This document shows, in pieces, positions 44,529 to 56,300 of a stretch of DNA of 64,000 nt. The stretch spans positions 365,165 to 429,164 of the forward strand of contig NMRA01000362.1 in NCBI GenBank assembly GCA_002633005.1. The letters are read 5' to 3'. The notes beneath the pieces are model-generated. The model made no database searches. It was given only the letters and a program-made list of their open reading frames with translations, and had not been told where the DNA came from. Source of the DNA: Phoronis australis. Its lineage: Eukaryota > Phoronida > Phoronidae. Every line of letters starts with the position of its first letter. The stretch's first letter is position 1. The translations under genes and the position numbers were made by a program.

Positions 44529-47305
44529 GTACGTTTTGTCTGAGACATATATTTGCTTACGCAATTTTTAAGCGTTCAGTGCCCGGTTGCATGAAACAGT
44601 CCCAAATAGGGACTCAACTAAGTTCCCTAAATCTACTGCGTACTTGTGGGCTTTTGACAACATTGACTGGCCTTTCTTTTGCTTTTTAAGTCTCCTTACG
44701 TAGTCTATTTTTGGCTTTGATACAAATCGAGATATAACTCTACGTTGTCTTGTTATTATCATTATTGAACATAAGTAGGGATCTTTTCATGCAACGTCCT
44801 AATTTAAGGACTAAGTCCCCAATTATTTTGACTGAATTAAGGGCTCTGTTTTTAGTTACATTATTTGGAAATGTCTTTGGACAAAGAGTAGCTTATGATA
44901 AAGATAAATTATAGAAAAATATTAGGTCTGTGAGTAAACTACAAAAAATATGCAAAAGATTTATGTAACTTAGTTGAGTCCCTGTTTGGGACTTTTTCAT
45001 GCAACTGAGCACAGATCTCCAAGCAGAACAACGTGTGTGTGCTTGTTCGTAAATGCATATAAGTTAATGTGAAAATTAATTTTTGTGCGTGGTATATATC
45101 AATCATTGCACGCTTTTAACTTGGTCCCTTCTAGTAAAATTGCATGGATTTTACAACAGTGATTACGTTGTGTAACCCCTTGAAGGAATGAGAGACGATT
45201 GAAACGGATATAGTCCTACCGTCAGTCACAGACAAACAACTTTTGATTCACACCACTTTCCGCTATGGTATTGTTTTCAAATTGTTTCCTTTTCAAAAAA
45301 GATTCCATTTCTGTGCTTCGAAGGAACGGACAGTTCGTAATTGCTTGAAACGAGGCTCTACAAGCTCACTCGTCCCATCGTGTCATTTCATACGCCGAAA
45401 ATGATTTCGAAGAATGACGAATTTCAGTTTTTTTCAAGAAGGAGACCAACTTTATAGCTGTACGCTGTGTAAAAAAAACAAAAGTTAGTTTCTTCAAAGA
45501 AATGCAGGTTCTTAGCTGCTCTAAATGAAACCCATCTGATTGTGCTCCCTACAAATTAGGACTTTTTGGTAACCATGAACACAGCTTCATATCTCTTCTT
45601 GTTTTCTTTCTTTTGTTTTTTGTTTCCTCGCTCTCTCGACTGGGAAATTGGTTGTATTGAGTTTACCCTCAATGTTGCATGACCATTGAAATTTCATTTG
45701 GCGCCTGATGCTTGGACTGTGACATGCAGGAATTTATGATTTCCCCAGCTGTAGGCCTATAGCTAAGTCTTAACCTTTCAACAGCGAGGGCTGGCATATC
45801 GTCGTCTAGGTGTACTTCAAAGTATTAATCTTAAGTTAAAATTTCGTTTCAAAGATTTCACTTGAAAACAATGTATTAAATGCATGACATCATGAAATAT
45901 TTTCACGGGTTGAAATGGTATAACCTTTTCAATTTCACTGTATGCAGCAAATGTGGTAAAAACAGCGTTAAATAGTGTGCAACTGTCAAAATGTCGTCCA
46001 ATAAGCTCTTTAAGTCAATACCATATGAAGAAGACCTTGAACTCCGAACATTTTGCAATGTATTAAATCCTATTTATAACTACTTCCAGAAATGGCGGCG
46101 ATAACTGTTCTGTGCCATACAGTCAAATAAGCGATTTAGAAGGGAAAAACATCACAGAAAAGGAACGAAAGTCTTGGCCGTGCGAACTGCGAGAGTACTG
46201 GAAGTCGCTCGAACTCTTTAAACGGGTTAACAATGTCTTGTTGTCTTATGGTACAGTAGCCGTGGTGTTGACCGGCATAATCTGTAACATGATGGCGCTG
46301 CGGACGCTACTGAACCCGAAAATGAGATTCACTACATCTCACATGTATTTGAGCGCACTTGCCGTATTTGACACCGGAAACCTGCTTTTTAATTTCTTAG
46401 TGGGTGTCTTGCGAGGGCAGAGTCTCGCAATAAACGCCGTTTTCCAGGGTAGTGAAGCTTTGTGTATGATCCATTCAGTTTTTGTTGAACTATTTAATCT
46501 GTTAGGACCTTGGATTATTGTGTGTTTTACCGTCGAAAGGTTCATCTGTGTCCATTATCCCCTGAAGGTCAGTCAATTTTGCTCGCACAAAAGAGCACGA
46601 AACACTATCGTCGGTGTCACCCTATTTATATTCGCATTTTCTTGTCACAAATTACTCGTGTCGGGCTTCGAGGGTGACAGTGTATTTGGTTACAAGGCAT
46701 GTAAAACAAACCGGATGAAATCAGGTGAACTGATCTACTTCTATGTCGCTTTAAGCACGTGGTTGCCCTCGCTGGCCATCATGATTCTAAATGTGTGTAT
46801 ACTCATCAGAGTCCGGAAGTCGGGCAAGGAAAGGCGACAGATGGCGTCACAGCAAAACAAGTGCGAACTAAACAGAGCTAAACATCAAGAGAGCAAACTT
46901 ACCACGATGCTTCTTGTCGTGTCGTCTGCATACTTAATACTTGTCATTCCGCTAGGTGTCCTCCAGTCTGCAGAGATCACGTGGAAAACTCTCGGTGTAG
47001 ATCCCTCCTTCGAAGAACCCCAGAAAAGCCTCTACGTACACTACATGTCTGTCAAGTTTCTCTTGAAATGTATTCGCACATTTTGTTTCTTTTTTTACCA
47101 ACTTAATTTCTCAATCAACTTCTTTCTTTATCTTCTTTCTGGCGACAAGTTTCGCGAGGTGCTCAATCAGCAGTACTCGTGTTGCCACTCTTCGTTTACT
47201 TATACGTCGCGCGCCACAAGTGAGGATCATTTCCCAGGCTCTACGGACAGTATCCGGTCAAAGACCACTACCTTTTCCATGAGCACCACTGACGTTAGGC
47301 AGTGA
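44347..47305 (+). CDS. Rhodopsin-class (peptide-type) G protein-coupled receptor, 5' partial
   Basis: Two exons, 44347-44528 and 46090-47305, join in frame (AT plus A giving Ile). The N-terminal 90 or so residues are extracellular, rich in Ser/Thr, with N-glycosylation sequons NST, NTT, NAS, NCS and NIT. Seven hydrophobic segments follow. Class A marks: GIICN in TM1, the Asp in AVFD of TM2, Cys before TM3 paired with the Cys of YKACK in loop 2, ERF in place of DRY, WLP in TM5, and NFFLY in place of NPxxY followed by SGDKFR. This pattern is that of invertebrate FMRFamide-receptor-like orphans; the ligand is unknown. It acts at the plasma membrane. TM6 has VIP where most have CWxP, and TM4 lacks its usual Trp. 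The start codon lies in an exon not found. Confidence 0.88.
44577..45014. mobile_element. 438-bp inverted-repeat element in the GPCR intron
   Basis: Left end CAGTGCCCGGTTGCATGAAA then CAGTCCCAAATAGGGACTCA; the right end on the minus strand reads CTGTGCTCAGTTGCATGAAA then AAGTCCCAAACAGGGACTCA. Terminal repeats are about 50 bp and 85 percent alike. A further TTTCATGCAACGTCC inside (about 44788) repeats the end motif. No transposase frame and no clear target duplication. Confidence 0.8.
45015..46089. other. Remainder of the GPCR intron
   Basis: No repeat or RNA gene recognised. Ends with TTATAACTACTTCCAG, the acceptor for the main GPCR exon. Confidence 0.6.
46090..47305 (+). CDS. GPCR main exon (seven transmembrane segments and tail)
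   Basis: Opens after TACTTCCAG with the frame A-AAT-GGC-GGC; stop TGA at 47303-47305. Counting from the codon at 46112: TM1 43-66, TM2 77-99 (Asp87), TM3 118-141 (Cys118), ERF 142-144, TM4 163-184, loop Cys197, TM5 208-233 (Pro219), TM6 263-286 (Pro280), TM7 318-342 (NFFLY 336-340), basic/cysteine-rich then Ser/Thr-rich tail to 397. A single exon for the whole seven-helix core is common in this receptor class. Loop 3 is short and basic, fitting G-protein coupling. Confidence 0.93.
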
Positions 47306-47694
47306 CCAATTGGAATCATGTTCAAACATTCCAACACACTTTTTGAGTGTGAGGACGTTAGAATAGCATTACAACTCATCTATACCAACATAACGTCGAT
47401 CCTTGGCAATAACCAGCATCGTGAAGACATTCAGCACTGGCTACTGGTTTTTTACAGTATAGAGTCCACTCTGCCCGAGCTCTCTTTTGCATAAGGTACA
47501 AAGAGACTGAAAAGGTGCACACAATTCAATGCTATATGCTTACAGTCAAAAGTTATATTGAGAACAGGTCAAGAGGACCAATTTCAATGAAATATTATAT
47601 AGGAATGGACCAGTTATTAGGTCCCCTTTGAGCTCCATTCCGACCACATAACCCAAGAAAAGCAATAAGAGTTAACATGTGACTGAGGAGGCAA

Positions 47695-47761
47695 TGTGGC
47701 CTAGTGTGGCGGTGCATGCCTTTTTTCTCGAGGTCGTGGGTTCGAGTCCCACTGGGCCACA
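47695..47761 (+). repeat. tRNA-like SINE head or tRNA pseudogene
   Basis: TGTGGCC at 47695 pairs with GGCCACA ending at 47761. A perfect T-arm is present: GTGGG TTCGAGT CCCAC, including a consensus B-box GGTTCGAGTCC. The A-box TGGCCTAGTGTGGCGG is near consensus. At 67 nt with no good anticodon stem and two unpaired bases before the acceptor strand, it is not a standard tRNA. It lies in the 3' UTR region of the GPCR. Confidence 0.6.
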
Positions 47762-47817
47762 CTGCTAGACCCTTGAGTGATGTTTCAAGCCCCTCAGCTC
47801 GGTTTTAACTACATATT

Positions 47818-47823
47818 AATAAA
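47818..47823 (+). terminator. Likely polyadenylation signal of the GPCR
   Basis: First AATAAA downstream of the stop codon at 47305. It gives a 3' UTR of about 530 bases that would include the SINE head. It may equally have come with the SINE. Confidence 0.4.
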
Positions 47824-48184
47824 GCACAAAAATAGTGCTAAGTGATCAGTGCTATAGGCGCACATGCGCGGCCTGCGCACGTCTGGTACAACGTGTACCA
47901 GACCGCCTGCAATTATTTTTTTATTATAACATTTGACTGTCGTAAAATTAAAACAGTGGAGCTCTCAATATCACTTGAACAATAACTGCAGCCATTACTC
48001 AAATTGACGGATGACGTTAAGTTAAGATGGTGGCGTCAGTGCAACAACCGTCCTACCTGAATATGGGTAGCGTTCTGTAGATCACGTTTCTTGCTAGAAA
48101 GATGAGATCGCGCAGGACCAATCAAAATCACGCGAGCCAAAGGTGTTGCGCGAGTATGCTCGAGACCTTATCAGTGTAGCCTAA
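47824..48184. other. Short hairpin, otherwise nothing recognised
   Basis: GTCTGGTACA ACG TGTACCAGAC at 47881-47903 is a perfect 10-3-10 inverted repeat. No gene or repeat partner found around it. Confidence 0.6.
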
Positions 48185-48298
48185 CAAAATGGCGGAGACT
48201 GAAGTGATTGGACGATGTGGTTGGAATGTTTGGTTCCGATCGAATTTATATTTTATGGGGTAGAACTGTTTCCGTTCCATAACCGAGGACATCTCGTT
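48185..48298. repeat. Dispersed repeat, copy 2 (partner 3251-3352)
   Basis: AAAATGGCGGAGACTGAAGT, GATTGG, GTGGTTGGAA and CTGTTTCCGTTCCATAA match copy 1 in order. About 45 kb apart, direct. Confidence 0.55.
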
Positions 48299-49512
48299 GC
48301 AATTTCATTCATTGGGACTATGGGACTACGGATCGCAGCCCAGTATAAATGCATGCATTCAGATAGTCACGCGGGACGCTAGGTCTACCGAGGGCCCCCA
48401 TACCGACTAAAAGCTTTCTCTGACCTGTCATTTTATTCGGCTGTTAAACAGAGTGACCTTTTTTCATTAATCAGTCAAGTAAGCACAAAATTTCCCACTT
48501 TTCGTTACCATCGCTCACAATTAAAAGGTCAAAATTATTCGCCACTGCTGGCCAATTCTACTGCATTGGAATATAAAGGAAGGGGTAGAATTCAGCCTTG
48601 GCTCCAACAAACAACTGAATGTCTCACATTCCCAGCCTTTAATGACAATCAGTGCCATCTTCTGAAGTAGTAATAAGACTATTTTGCAGGTTTAAAACAC
48701 AGTGATTCAGCGATTCTGTTTTACATGTTATGGACTAAAAAACATTATTTCTGTGGCTAGGTTTACTGCCTCAAAGTTAATCTGTTCGACTTCAACTTTA
48801 GCAAAATTATTATTTCCGTCTCATCATCACTGAAAGTAGTCAAGGGAATAAATCTTAACATTTTACTGTACCCCTGAATTTCTTTATGGGCGGAAATGAC
48901 GGCAAATATAGACCCTATGTCAACCGTGTTGTCAAATGTTTTCGCCAACTAAAGATACCTCAGTACGGTAATTTTTCATTGTTTCCTTGTTGTACTAATT
49001 CCCGACCAGTGTAAAAAATCAATTTAAATGATACACCTTGGTAAGTGTATTAGAACTTGTATAGTGCACATTGTTAGTAAGCATGCGCATGCGCAATAAT
49101 ACTTTATTTTTCTTAAAGGGTAAACTTGTTGATGGGTATGAATGTGGCTCCGCTTGAACTGATATAAAATGGTGATGCGTTAGTAACGTTGCTTGAAATG
49201 ATATTCCATGCTCTTCACTGAGTCGGGATTCTTTCAGTGTTCGTGGAGATAACAAATCTTCCTCTTAGCAAATTCTAACGTTGGCACTAAAAGGAAATTT
49301 ATCTCACCTACCCGACATCTTTGTCTATTTCTTTCCAGCGATGACAGTTTCAATAGTTTTTGTTTGCTGAAGTAGCGTGGTATTTCCCCAGCTGTAATGG
49401 CTTGAAGAGAACTTTGGATACATGGAATGAGAAAAAACGTTAGTTTCCACTGATTATGATTCCTGGTATTTATATTTTTGAGTATTTTTGTAAACATGTG
49501 GAACACCCTGTA
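48299..49512. other. No recognised feature
   Basis: Frames at 48763, 49019 and 49234 (all minus) are short and have no domain likeness. Confidence 0.4.
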
Positions 49513-49520
49513 TGCATATA

Positions 49521-49711
49521 CAGTGCTGTAATGGTAAATTTAGAGGTAGGTAGGCGCTCAATGCCCACGGTATCACCTTGATTTGAGCACTAATTTTTAA
49601 AAGTTTACTGTATTCGCATTATAACGCAACTTACGGTGCGTAGGCGCTACGTTTGAATGCCAAAAGGTGATTGGCTGCGCCTACGTGCGCCTACGCCCCA
49701 CTACAGCACTG
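49521..49711. mobile_element. hAT-like MITE, 191 bp, with 8-bp target duplication
   Basis: Ends CAGTGCTGTAATGG and CCCACTACAGCACTG, an inverted pair beginning with the CAG-G form of hAT ends. TGCATATA (49513-49520) and TGCATATG (49712-49719) flank it, 7 of 8 identical. GGTAGGCGCT and GCGCCTACG repeats fill the inside. No coding frame. Confidence 0.8.
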
Positions 49712-49960
49712 TGCATATGTGTGTGTGTTTGTTTATGTGCGTATTTATGTGTGCATGTATGTACGTATGTGTGTATGTCTGTATGTATGTGTGTGTGCAT
49801 GTATGTATGTATGTGTGTATGTATGTATATGTGTGTACGTGTTTAGTATGTGTGTGTGCATATGTGGGTATGCATACATGTATCGACGCATGCATGTATG
49901 TATTTATGTATATATGTACATGTATGTACGTATGTATGCATGTACGCATATATTTTTATG
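49712..49960. repeat. ATGT/GTAT microsatellite
   Basis: Imperfect tetranucleotide tract (TATGTATG, TGTGTATG, TACGTATG) immediately right of the MITE. The Cys/Val/Met-rich frames here are caused by the repeat. Confidence 0.95.
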
Positions 49961-51903
49961 TCTGGAGACTTACATGGTTGCTAAGGAATGTTTTTGCGCT
50001 GCACAAAGCCTTAAGATAACAATATGTGATTACGTAAATGATGTATTACGCAATCGAGAGTGAACAGTTGTTATGCCTCAGGTATCGTATGTTGTTAGTC
50101 ATTTTACAGCTTTTTCGGACTCCTGCGTGTGCTCAGGATGAAGAACAATGCGTCTTGTGTGACCATACGCATTGCGCATTTAAGAAGATTCGTAAAAGAC
50201 CCATGTCCCTGATTTTGATTGTTTTGATTTGAAGGTCTGTTTATAATGTTACGTTAGAATACTGCCTGTGAACAATTGCTATTAAAGTTGTTGGTTAGAG
50301 GCTTCGTGGATTCGATCGCATGGCTATTTTACATGTATGTGGCTCAAGAAGACCTTGAATTTATAATACCTTAGAAATTAAGTGTAAATGTGGTTGATGT
50401 TCTTTGAAATGCGAGATCTCGTGATCTAATTTTAGTCTGTGATATTGTTAAGGAGCAATTTGTCACTAATTGTTTCTGTTGTTATGTAAATGTCCTGAAA
50501 TCGTGCGATATATTGTACAATCAGTATCCCAAGGCTAATCAGACCATTGTTGATTGCAAGTAAAGCGACTGAGTTCGCGGTGTATCACAGACAATCAAGA
50601 ATTTTCAAAAAGAGAATTGAAAGATTTTTGTTGGAACTACCTTCAACATGGCTTAGCTGTTTTCTCATTGTGCTTGAGACAAGTTTCATGGTGAAGACAA
50701 CGATTTAGTGCCGTACCCTGCCAGACAATCTCTGAAATGTGGCCTGTGTATATTGTATTTCAACACTGTAGACTATTGCTCTATACATGTATTCTGAATG
50801 TTAGATAAAATTGTCATAATTTGTTGTTATCTTTATAGGGTTAACGTTTACAAAATACAGTAATGTTTTTATTACGCCTCTCTTTTATTCGTTTAACTTT
50901 GACAGCACGCTGCATTATTGACATTAAAAAGTGGATGACCTGTCTCGTTAACCTAGCTGGTATGAGAACAAAAACTCAAAAAATGAACTTGGTTGAACGA
51001 TATAGTTTGTGTAGAACTAATTGGTAGCATTTTGTCGACAAGTCTGTACTTAGCCAAATATCTACAAAACTATACACTTGAACTTAGTAAAAGTATACAT
51101 TTTCTGAAAGTAGACAGCTTTTAAAGTTTGATTTTTGGCTTTTTGCCAATCTGCAATAAAAAGTGTTTTGATAACAAAACCACGGTATCAATCGGTATCA
51201 ATGACATTGATAAAATTTCGTTTGACATAAACGTTCATGGTGAAAACTCAAAATTTGTTTTCATTTGTCCAACTTCTGATTTTGTCTCATGAATGTCATC
51301 AAAATCCTAGTTTTGATATCCCTCGTGCAAAACTGGAACATTCTTAAAGCGATAACCGACAGCGTTTTGGAGAAAAGTGCGTAAAACATAGTATCTCAAA
51401 GTTCCATGTGTGGCCTATCAGCCATTACTGAGATATGATTTCCGAAAATAGCCAGATTTGGACATTTTCTAGGGTTCTATATAACCTAACAAGTATAAGG
51501 ACCAAAACCCATCTTTTCCGTTCATTCCACAAGAACTACAATAAATGTGTCATAATAGATCATCTGATTAGATACATTCTCATTCCCGTAAATGTACGTA
51601 CTTAGATTCATGCGCCTGTATCCAACATAACGTGCTTTCCAAAAGGAATCCTGAAATGTTTCGCATAGGCGCATGCGCCGCCTCTTGTGTATTCAAAAGC
51701 CTTGAAACCAAATATTTCGTGTGTCTCGTGGTCATTCTTAAAATAATCCTCATTTGAATAGCACGTGAACGTCAAGCGTATTTTCAATGTGGCAGACAAT
51801 ATTTTGGAAACGTTATGGGTAGTCCGCGGTGGGCGCGCTCGTTCGATAAGAAGTGCGTCTATTTTCGTGTGACGTTATCATGTACATTACTACACATCGT
51901 ATA
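49961..51903. other. No recognised gene
   Basis: AT-rich; frames are short. 51464-51505 holds CTAGGGTTCTATATAACCTA, which recurs in modified form inside the MITE at 51904-52111. Confidence 0.4.
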
Positions 51904-52111
51904 CATGCGTGCACCCAGCCTAAAAAATGTGGGGCTCGAATTTTTGAGAATGTAGAATTTTTACTAAGATTCACTCGCCGAAATTTGGTAGTTCCTGCCT
52001 TTTTAGTGAACATTTTTCTAGGGTCCTGTATAACTTAATAAGTCTCGTTTTCTACTTTTTTCGGTGGCAGACTTTTTGCCCACTTCCCCAAATTGGGCAG
52101 CTCATTCGAGT
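51904..52111. mobile_element. MITE, GCATGCGCGCACCC family, copy 4 (3' truncated, with filler)
   Basis: Starts CATGCGTGCACCCAGCC and has GGGGCTCGAATTTTTGAGAA and CCCACTTCCCCAAATTGGGC blocks but no right terminal repeat. The piece around 52008-52045 (CTAGGGTCCTGTATAACTTA) is not in sister copies and resembles 51464-51505. Confidence 0.7.
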
Positions 52112-52205
52112 AATACAAAAAAACATGTGCATTTATTTCACAATCCTTAAACTACGAGGAAACCCATTTGTTAGGAATTTCTGTGAAAATGACACCTTTT
52201 TCAGA

Positions 52206-53362
52206 TTTCTCGTCCTTCAAAATACCTCAACATAGGCGCCTTTGAAAAAATGTGAAATTTTCGTGATCAACTTATTGAAAACCACTTCTAATTAAATCAA
52301 TGATTGAAACCCTTTTGAAAATTGATCACTTTTGTTGCATAATGTCAATTTCATGTTTTAAAATCTTAGATTATATTAACAAGTCTACGGATTTTCTTAC
52401 GTCGGCGTAAGAAAACTTTTTTTCTGGATTTTGAGTACTTCGAATTTTAGCACGTTTTGGCTCCTACTCAAATCGTTGCTTCATTATCATTTTGTTTCCC
52501 ACCACGTTTGGAATCAAACAAGAAAAAAGTATGGGCCACAGACTTAGTTTTTTAGCTATTTCATAACGAACAACATCAATGTCGATTGCGAAATTCGACC
52601 TTTTCGAAAGTGACCCAATTTAAAGATCACAGTTGGCCCGCTGAAATTCAGTAGATGCGGATTATGTGATTATGTTAATATATGTTAATGGAATTATGAA
52701 ACAAATTTAGTTGATATGAACAATCCAAGAGTAGAAGTTTCTTTTTTGATAAATTCAAATTTGCTGTTTGAATTACTCACACTCCATGGTCTACATGTCG
52801 TTTTTCTAACTGTTTAGTATGACTTCATTGCGGAATCTAATGTCGCGCCATGCTATTTAACGACACAAAACAGAAGCTCGGCTATCGGCATTTTTTCAAA
52901 TTAAATAATCTTCTGTAATTTTTATCAAAACAATATTCAAATGTTTTATGAAATAGTCAATGTGGTAAAACAACGACTGGTTTATGGCTTTTTTGGCAAA
53001 CTGTGCGATTCTCTAATCTTTCCCTTGGTTTGCAGAAAACACGTTGGGTAGCAACATAAATCATGGAAGAAAACATTTAAAGGGGTAACATCTTATATGG
53101 AAAAAACCAAAACCCTAGAAAGGAAGGTACTCAAAGTCCAGAAAAAAATGTTTTCTTACGCATACGTAAGAAAATCAACAACCCGATGAAATTAAAACCG
53201 TTAAAACATAAAATTGATATAGTGCAAGGAAATTAATTCGTATTCAAAAGAATTTTACTCATTAATTGAGTTAGAAGTGGCTTTTCAGTAACCTCACGTA
53301 AATATCACATTTTTTCCAAAAGTGCCTCTGTTTTGGCACTTATGGAAGGCAAAGACGAAAAT
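52206..53362. repeat. 1.2-kb foldback with hairpins in both arms
   Basis: Left arm 52206-52475 and right arm 53100-53362 are imperfect reverse complements: CTTTTGGAAAAAATGTGA-like, AAAGCCACTTCTAA-like, CAATTTTATGTTTTAA-like and TTTTCTGGACTTTGAGTACC-like blocks pair in order. Each arm contains TTTTCTTACG, 4 bases, CGTAAGAAAA (52392-52415 and 53151-53174). The 600-bp centre may also pair weakly. Non-coding. Confidence 0.75.
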
Positions 53363-56300
53363 ACAAAACATAAAAATTAAAAAATGAATGTTGAATTGAA
53401 CCTGTTCCGATATCCCTGTAAGCAACTAATAGTATTCCTTTCAGCACAACAAACCGCAACAAAACGTGAAACGCTTCCGTGCAATTTTGGTGCACAAACG
53501 GTCTATTTTGTAGAGTTTAAGGTCAAAAAGTGAATTCTTCTTAAAGAGACTTAATCTGATTCTGGTGGAAAAAATGCCACCCATCTGAGCCGCACGTCCT
53601 GTATACAGCTCCAATTGCAATACCCAAGATATGACGCGAATGACTTTTTCAACACGCTTGGTTGTTTGTAGACATCAAGTACTTTTGCTTTGCCTTTTAG
53701 ACCTTTAGTAAGAAAAGATGACGAATAGCACGGTCGATCATTGCGTCAACAATATTGATAGCTTCTTGGATGTTTCTTTGATTATCTACACGTGTACTCT
53801 ATGATTACTCTGCTCTAACAAAGTCATTTCTAGTCTAGTCATGTTGTCCAAGTTAACAACGTACGATTAAATACTATTCGTGGAACCGTAAGGACTTAAC
53901 AGCGGAAGTTAAATTGTCTCAAAGACCTCTTGGCCTTGTATTGTATCGATTAAGCTACGATATCGATATCACGCCGACCTCTTCCCTTTTTAAGTGATTG
54001 AACGGATGCTACTAAGTGCTTGAGTTATTTATTAGGATGTCCTCGGAACCGTCGTTGTTTATTTCTCTCCATGGACGTGACAGGAAATTCGTTCCCGTCA
54101 TCTTTCTTCCATTGGTTCGAGTGAATTAATCGAAACAAATATCCCTTAATTGGGACATATGTCACTGTTATCGCTTCTTTTATTAAATGTGGCCAAGGCT
54201 ATCTTGTGTTCTAGTTGATAAAACAGTAATAGACGTGGTTTATGAGTACATTGGCACTGCGTTATGGTAACGAAATAAATCTGTGCCACTAGATTACATG
54301 CTGGATTTGCAACACGGAATTTCAGAAAAGGCTCTTAGTGAGAGACGTTGTAATCTTGGGAATTTTTATTTCAAGCGTATTGACATTAAAAATGGAAAAC
54401 GATTACAGTGAGTGAGGGGTGACCAAATGTACAACATGAGTCTATGGCCTTTACATGGAAAATAATTATTGCTAGCGGTTGATGGTTGCCACAACGTACC
54501 TTACAAAGTTATGGAAGGAAAATTGGGTAATTACGGAAACTTTCACAATATCCTGTAATAAATAGGTAAACAGACAAAATTATAGGAAATCACGGTATTT
54601 GCAGGATACAGTTAGCTACTCGTATGAACGATGTATCTGACTACTTTACATGAACGTGTGATTAAAATACCGTAATTACCCGCCACTTTTGCCTTTTCAC
54701 CACTAAACTGTGCTATTTTCTTTTTGTCACATGTAGCATCTTCAATAATTATCTGCCGCATCCGCTCCTAGCAAGCTGAAAATGAAACCAACTAGGGCAG
54801 GGCAACACAATTTCGAAGCCAGCAAACAAATGAAACACGCGGAAGTCCAGCGTGTTCTGAAAAACTGAATCTGAAGATTTTAATTAATTTCCGCTCAGCT
54901 AATGCCCTTGAACTTATTTCTGGAAATGTCTTACACGTGCGCTTGGTTCACCGGGTTTAATTTGTTCGCGGAAACCAAAATATTTCATTAGGCGCCATGC
55001 GGCTAAATAAGCAAGTAAACAATTAGTGAACAAGATACACTGTGATGCGTTTCATAACTCAGGTGTTTTGCCGATTCTAACTTCCCTCGTATTAATGCAT
55101 CCGTGTTGAATACTCACCTGGATATTTAGTGAACCTGTTCCACCCAAGGGAGGTGCACTGAAGCAAAAAGTGAAAATTGTTACAAAACTACTTCGTCTAT
55201 CGACATAACACAGTATTTTTGAGTTTTCTTTAGAGTGGTACACAATCTTCCAGAAATTGAATAATGTCCTACGTTTGACTCATGGTGGAGTGCAGTCCAA
55301 CTGTTTAGTGCTTAGCAAGTAGGCCTACGTTGAATGCTGAAGTTAGTTAGCTGGGGTTGATCACAATGAATNGGTCGAACTTATGGAACTCGACCCCCGC
55401 CCCTCGCACTCGGAATTTCGGGCTTGGAAAGAATTGACATGTGGTTGTTTGAGACCACCAGCCTCTACAAGTTGGATTTTAAAGGGGTGTCCACTTATTC
55501 ACCGATCATGATGAACTGTCAGTTCTTTACAAAAATAAAAATCACTTCTCTTCTTAATTAAAAACAAGTCCTGGGCACAAGTTGAGACAAAAATTATAGC
55601 GGCTCATGTAAGTGGTATAAATCGAAAATTCATTTCTTGGGTGGAATGCGGACTTAAAGCCGTTTTAAGTACCTCTGATTTTCATTTTAGGCGTGAGAAG
55701 TTCAACTGTTATAAATGTGCATACGACAAGTGACGTTGTAGACATGTTACGTGTAACCGCATGTAAATTGATGTGTTGAGCAAGTGTTCTGAACTACTTT
55801 AGGGACTCGTACGAAAAAATTGCCCTTTTCGACACGCATTGTTTACGGAAACACGTCAACTTACTTCAACCGCGTCAGCCAGTGTAAGTTGCTGCATACG
55901 GAAGTGATGTCGACAAGCAAAAATTTCTCGAATTCATAAATTAGGGTTGGTCACCCATTTTAAATTCTTTAATCGCTGATCGTTTTGATGTTTTGTTGAT
56001 AAGGAGAATCAAGTGCGATCATGGTAGGGATTATTGCGAGACCAATTTTATGAGCTAAAGTGGCCTAACGTGTGTAATTTGTTTTCTGACAGCTAAATAA
56101 AGAGGAAATGCAAGTTAAAGTTACAACATTATTCTGTTCGTATGTAATTAATACCCTGTCAAGTAACCAAGAGAAAAGCTCGCGTGATCGCGTGTTTTGC
56201 TTGTAATTCATGGCAAATATGTTACGAAGTTTTGTGTCATCTTGCGTTTTTGGGAAATTCATACGTCGACACTCAGCGCACCACCGATTTAGAAAACTGA

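Noticed and set aside
47695-47761. Functional tRNA gene
   Set aside because: Only 67 nt, no proper anticodon arm and two unpaired bases at the acceptor; better read as a SINE head or pseudogene.
49657-50063. Cys/Val/Tyr-rich open frames of 120-130 codons and a His/Thr/Tyr frame on the other strand
   Set aside because: Direct translation of the ATGT microsatellite.
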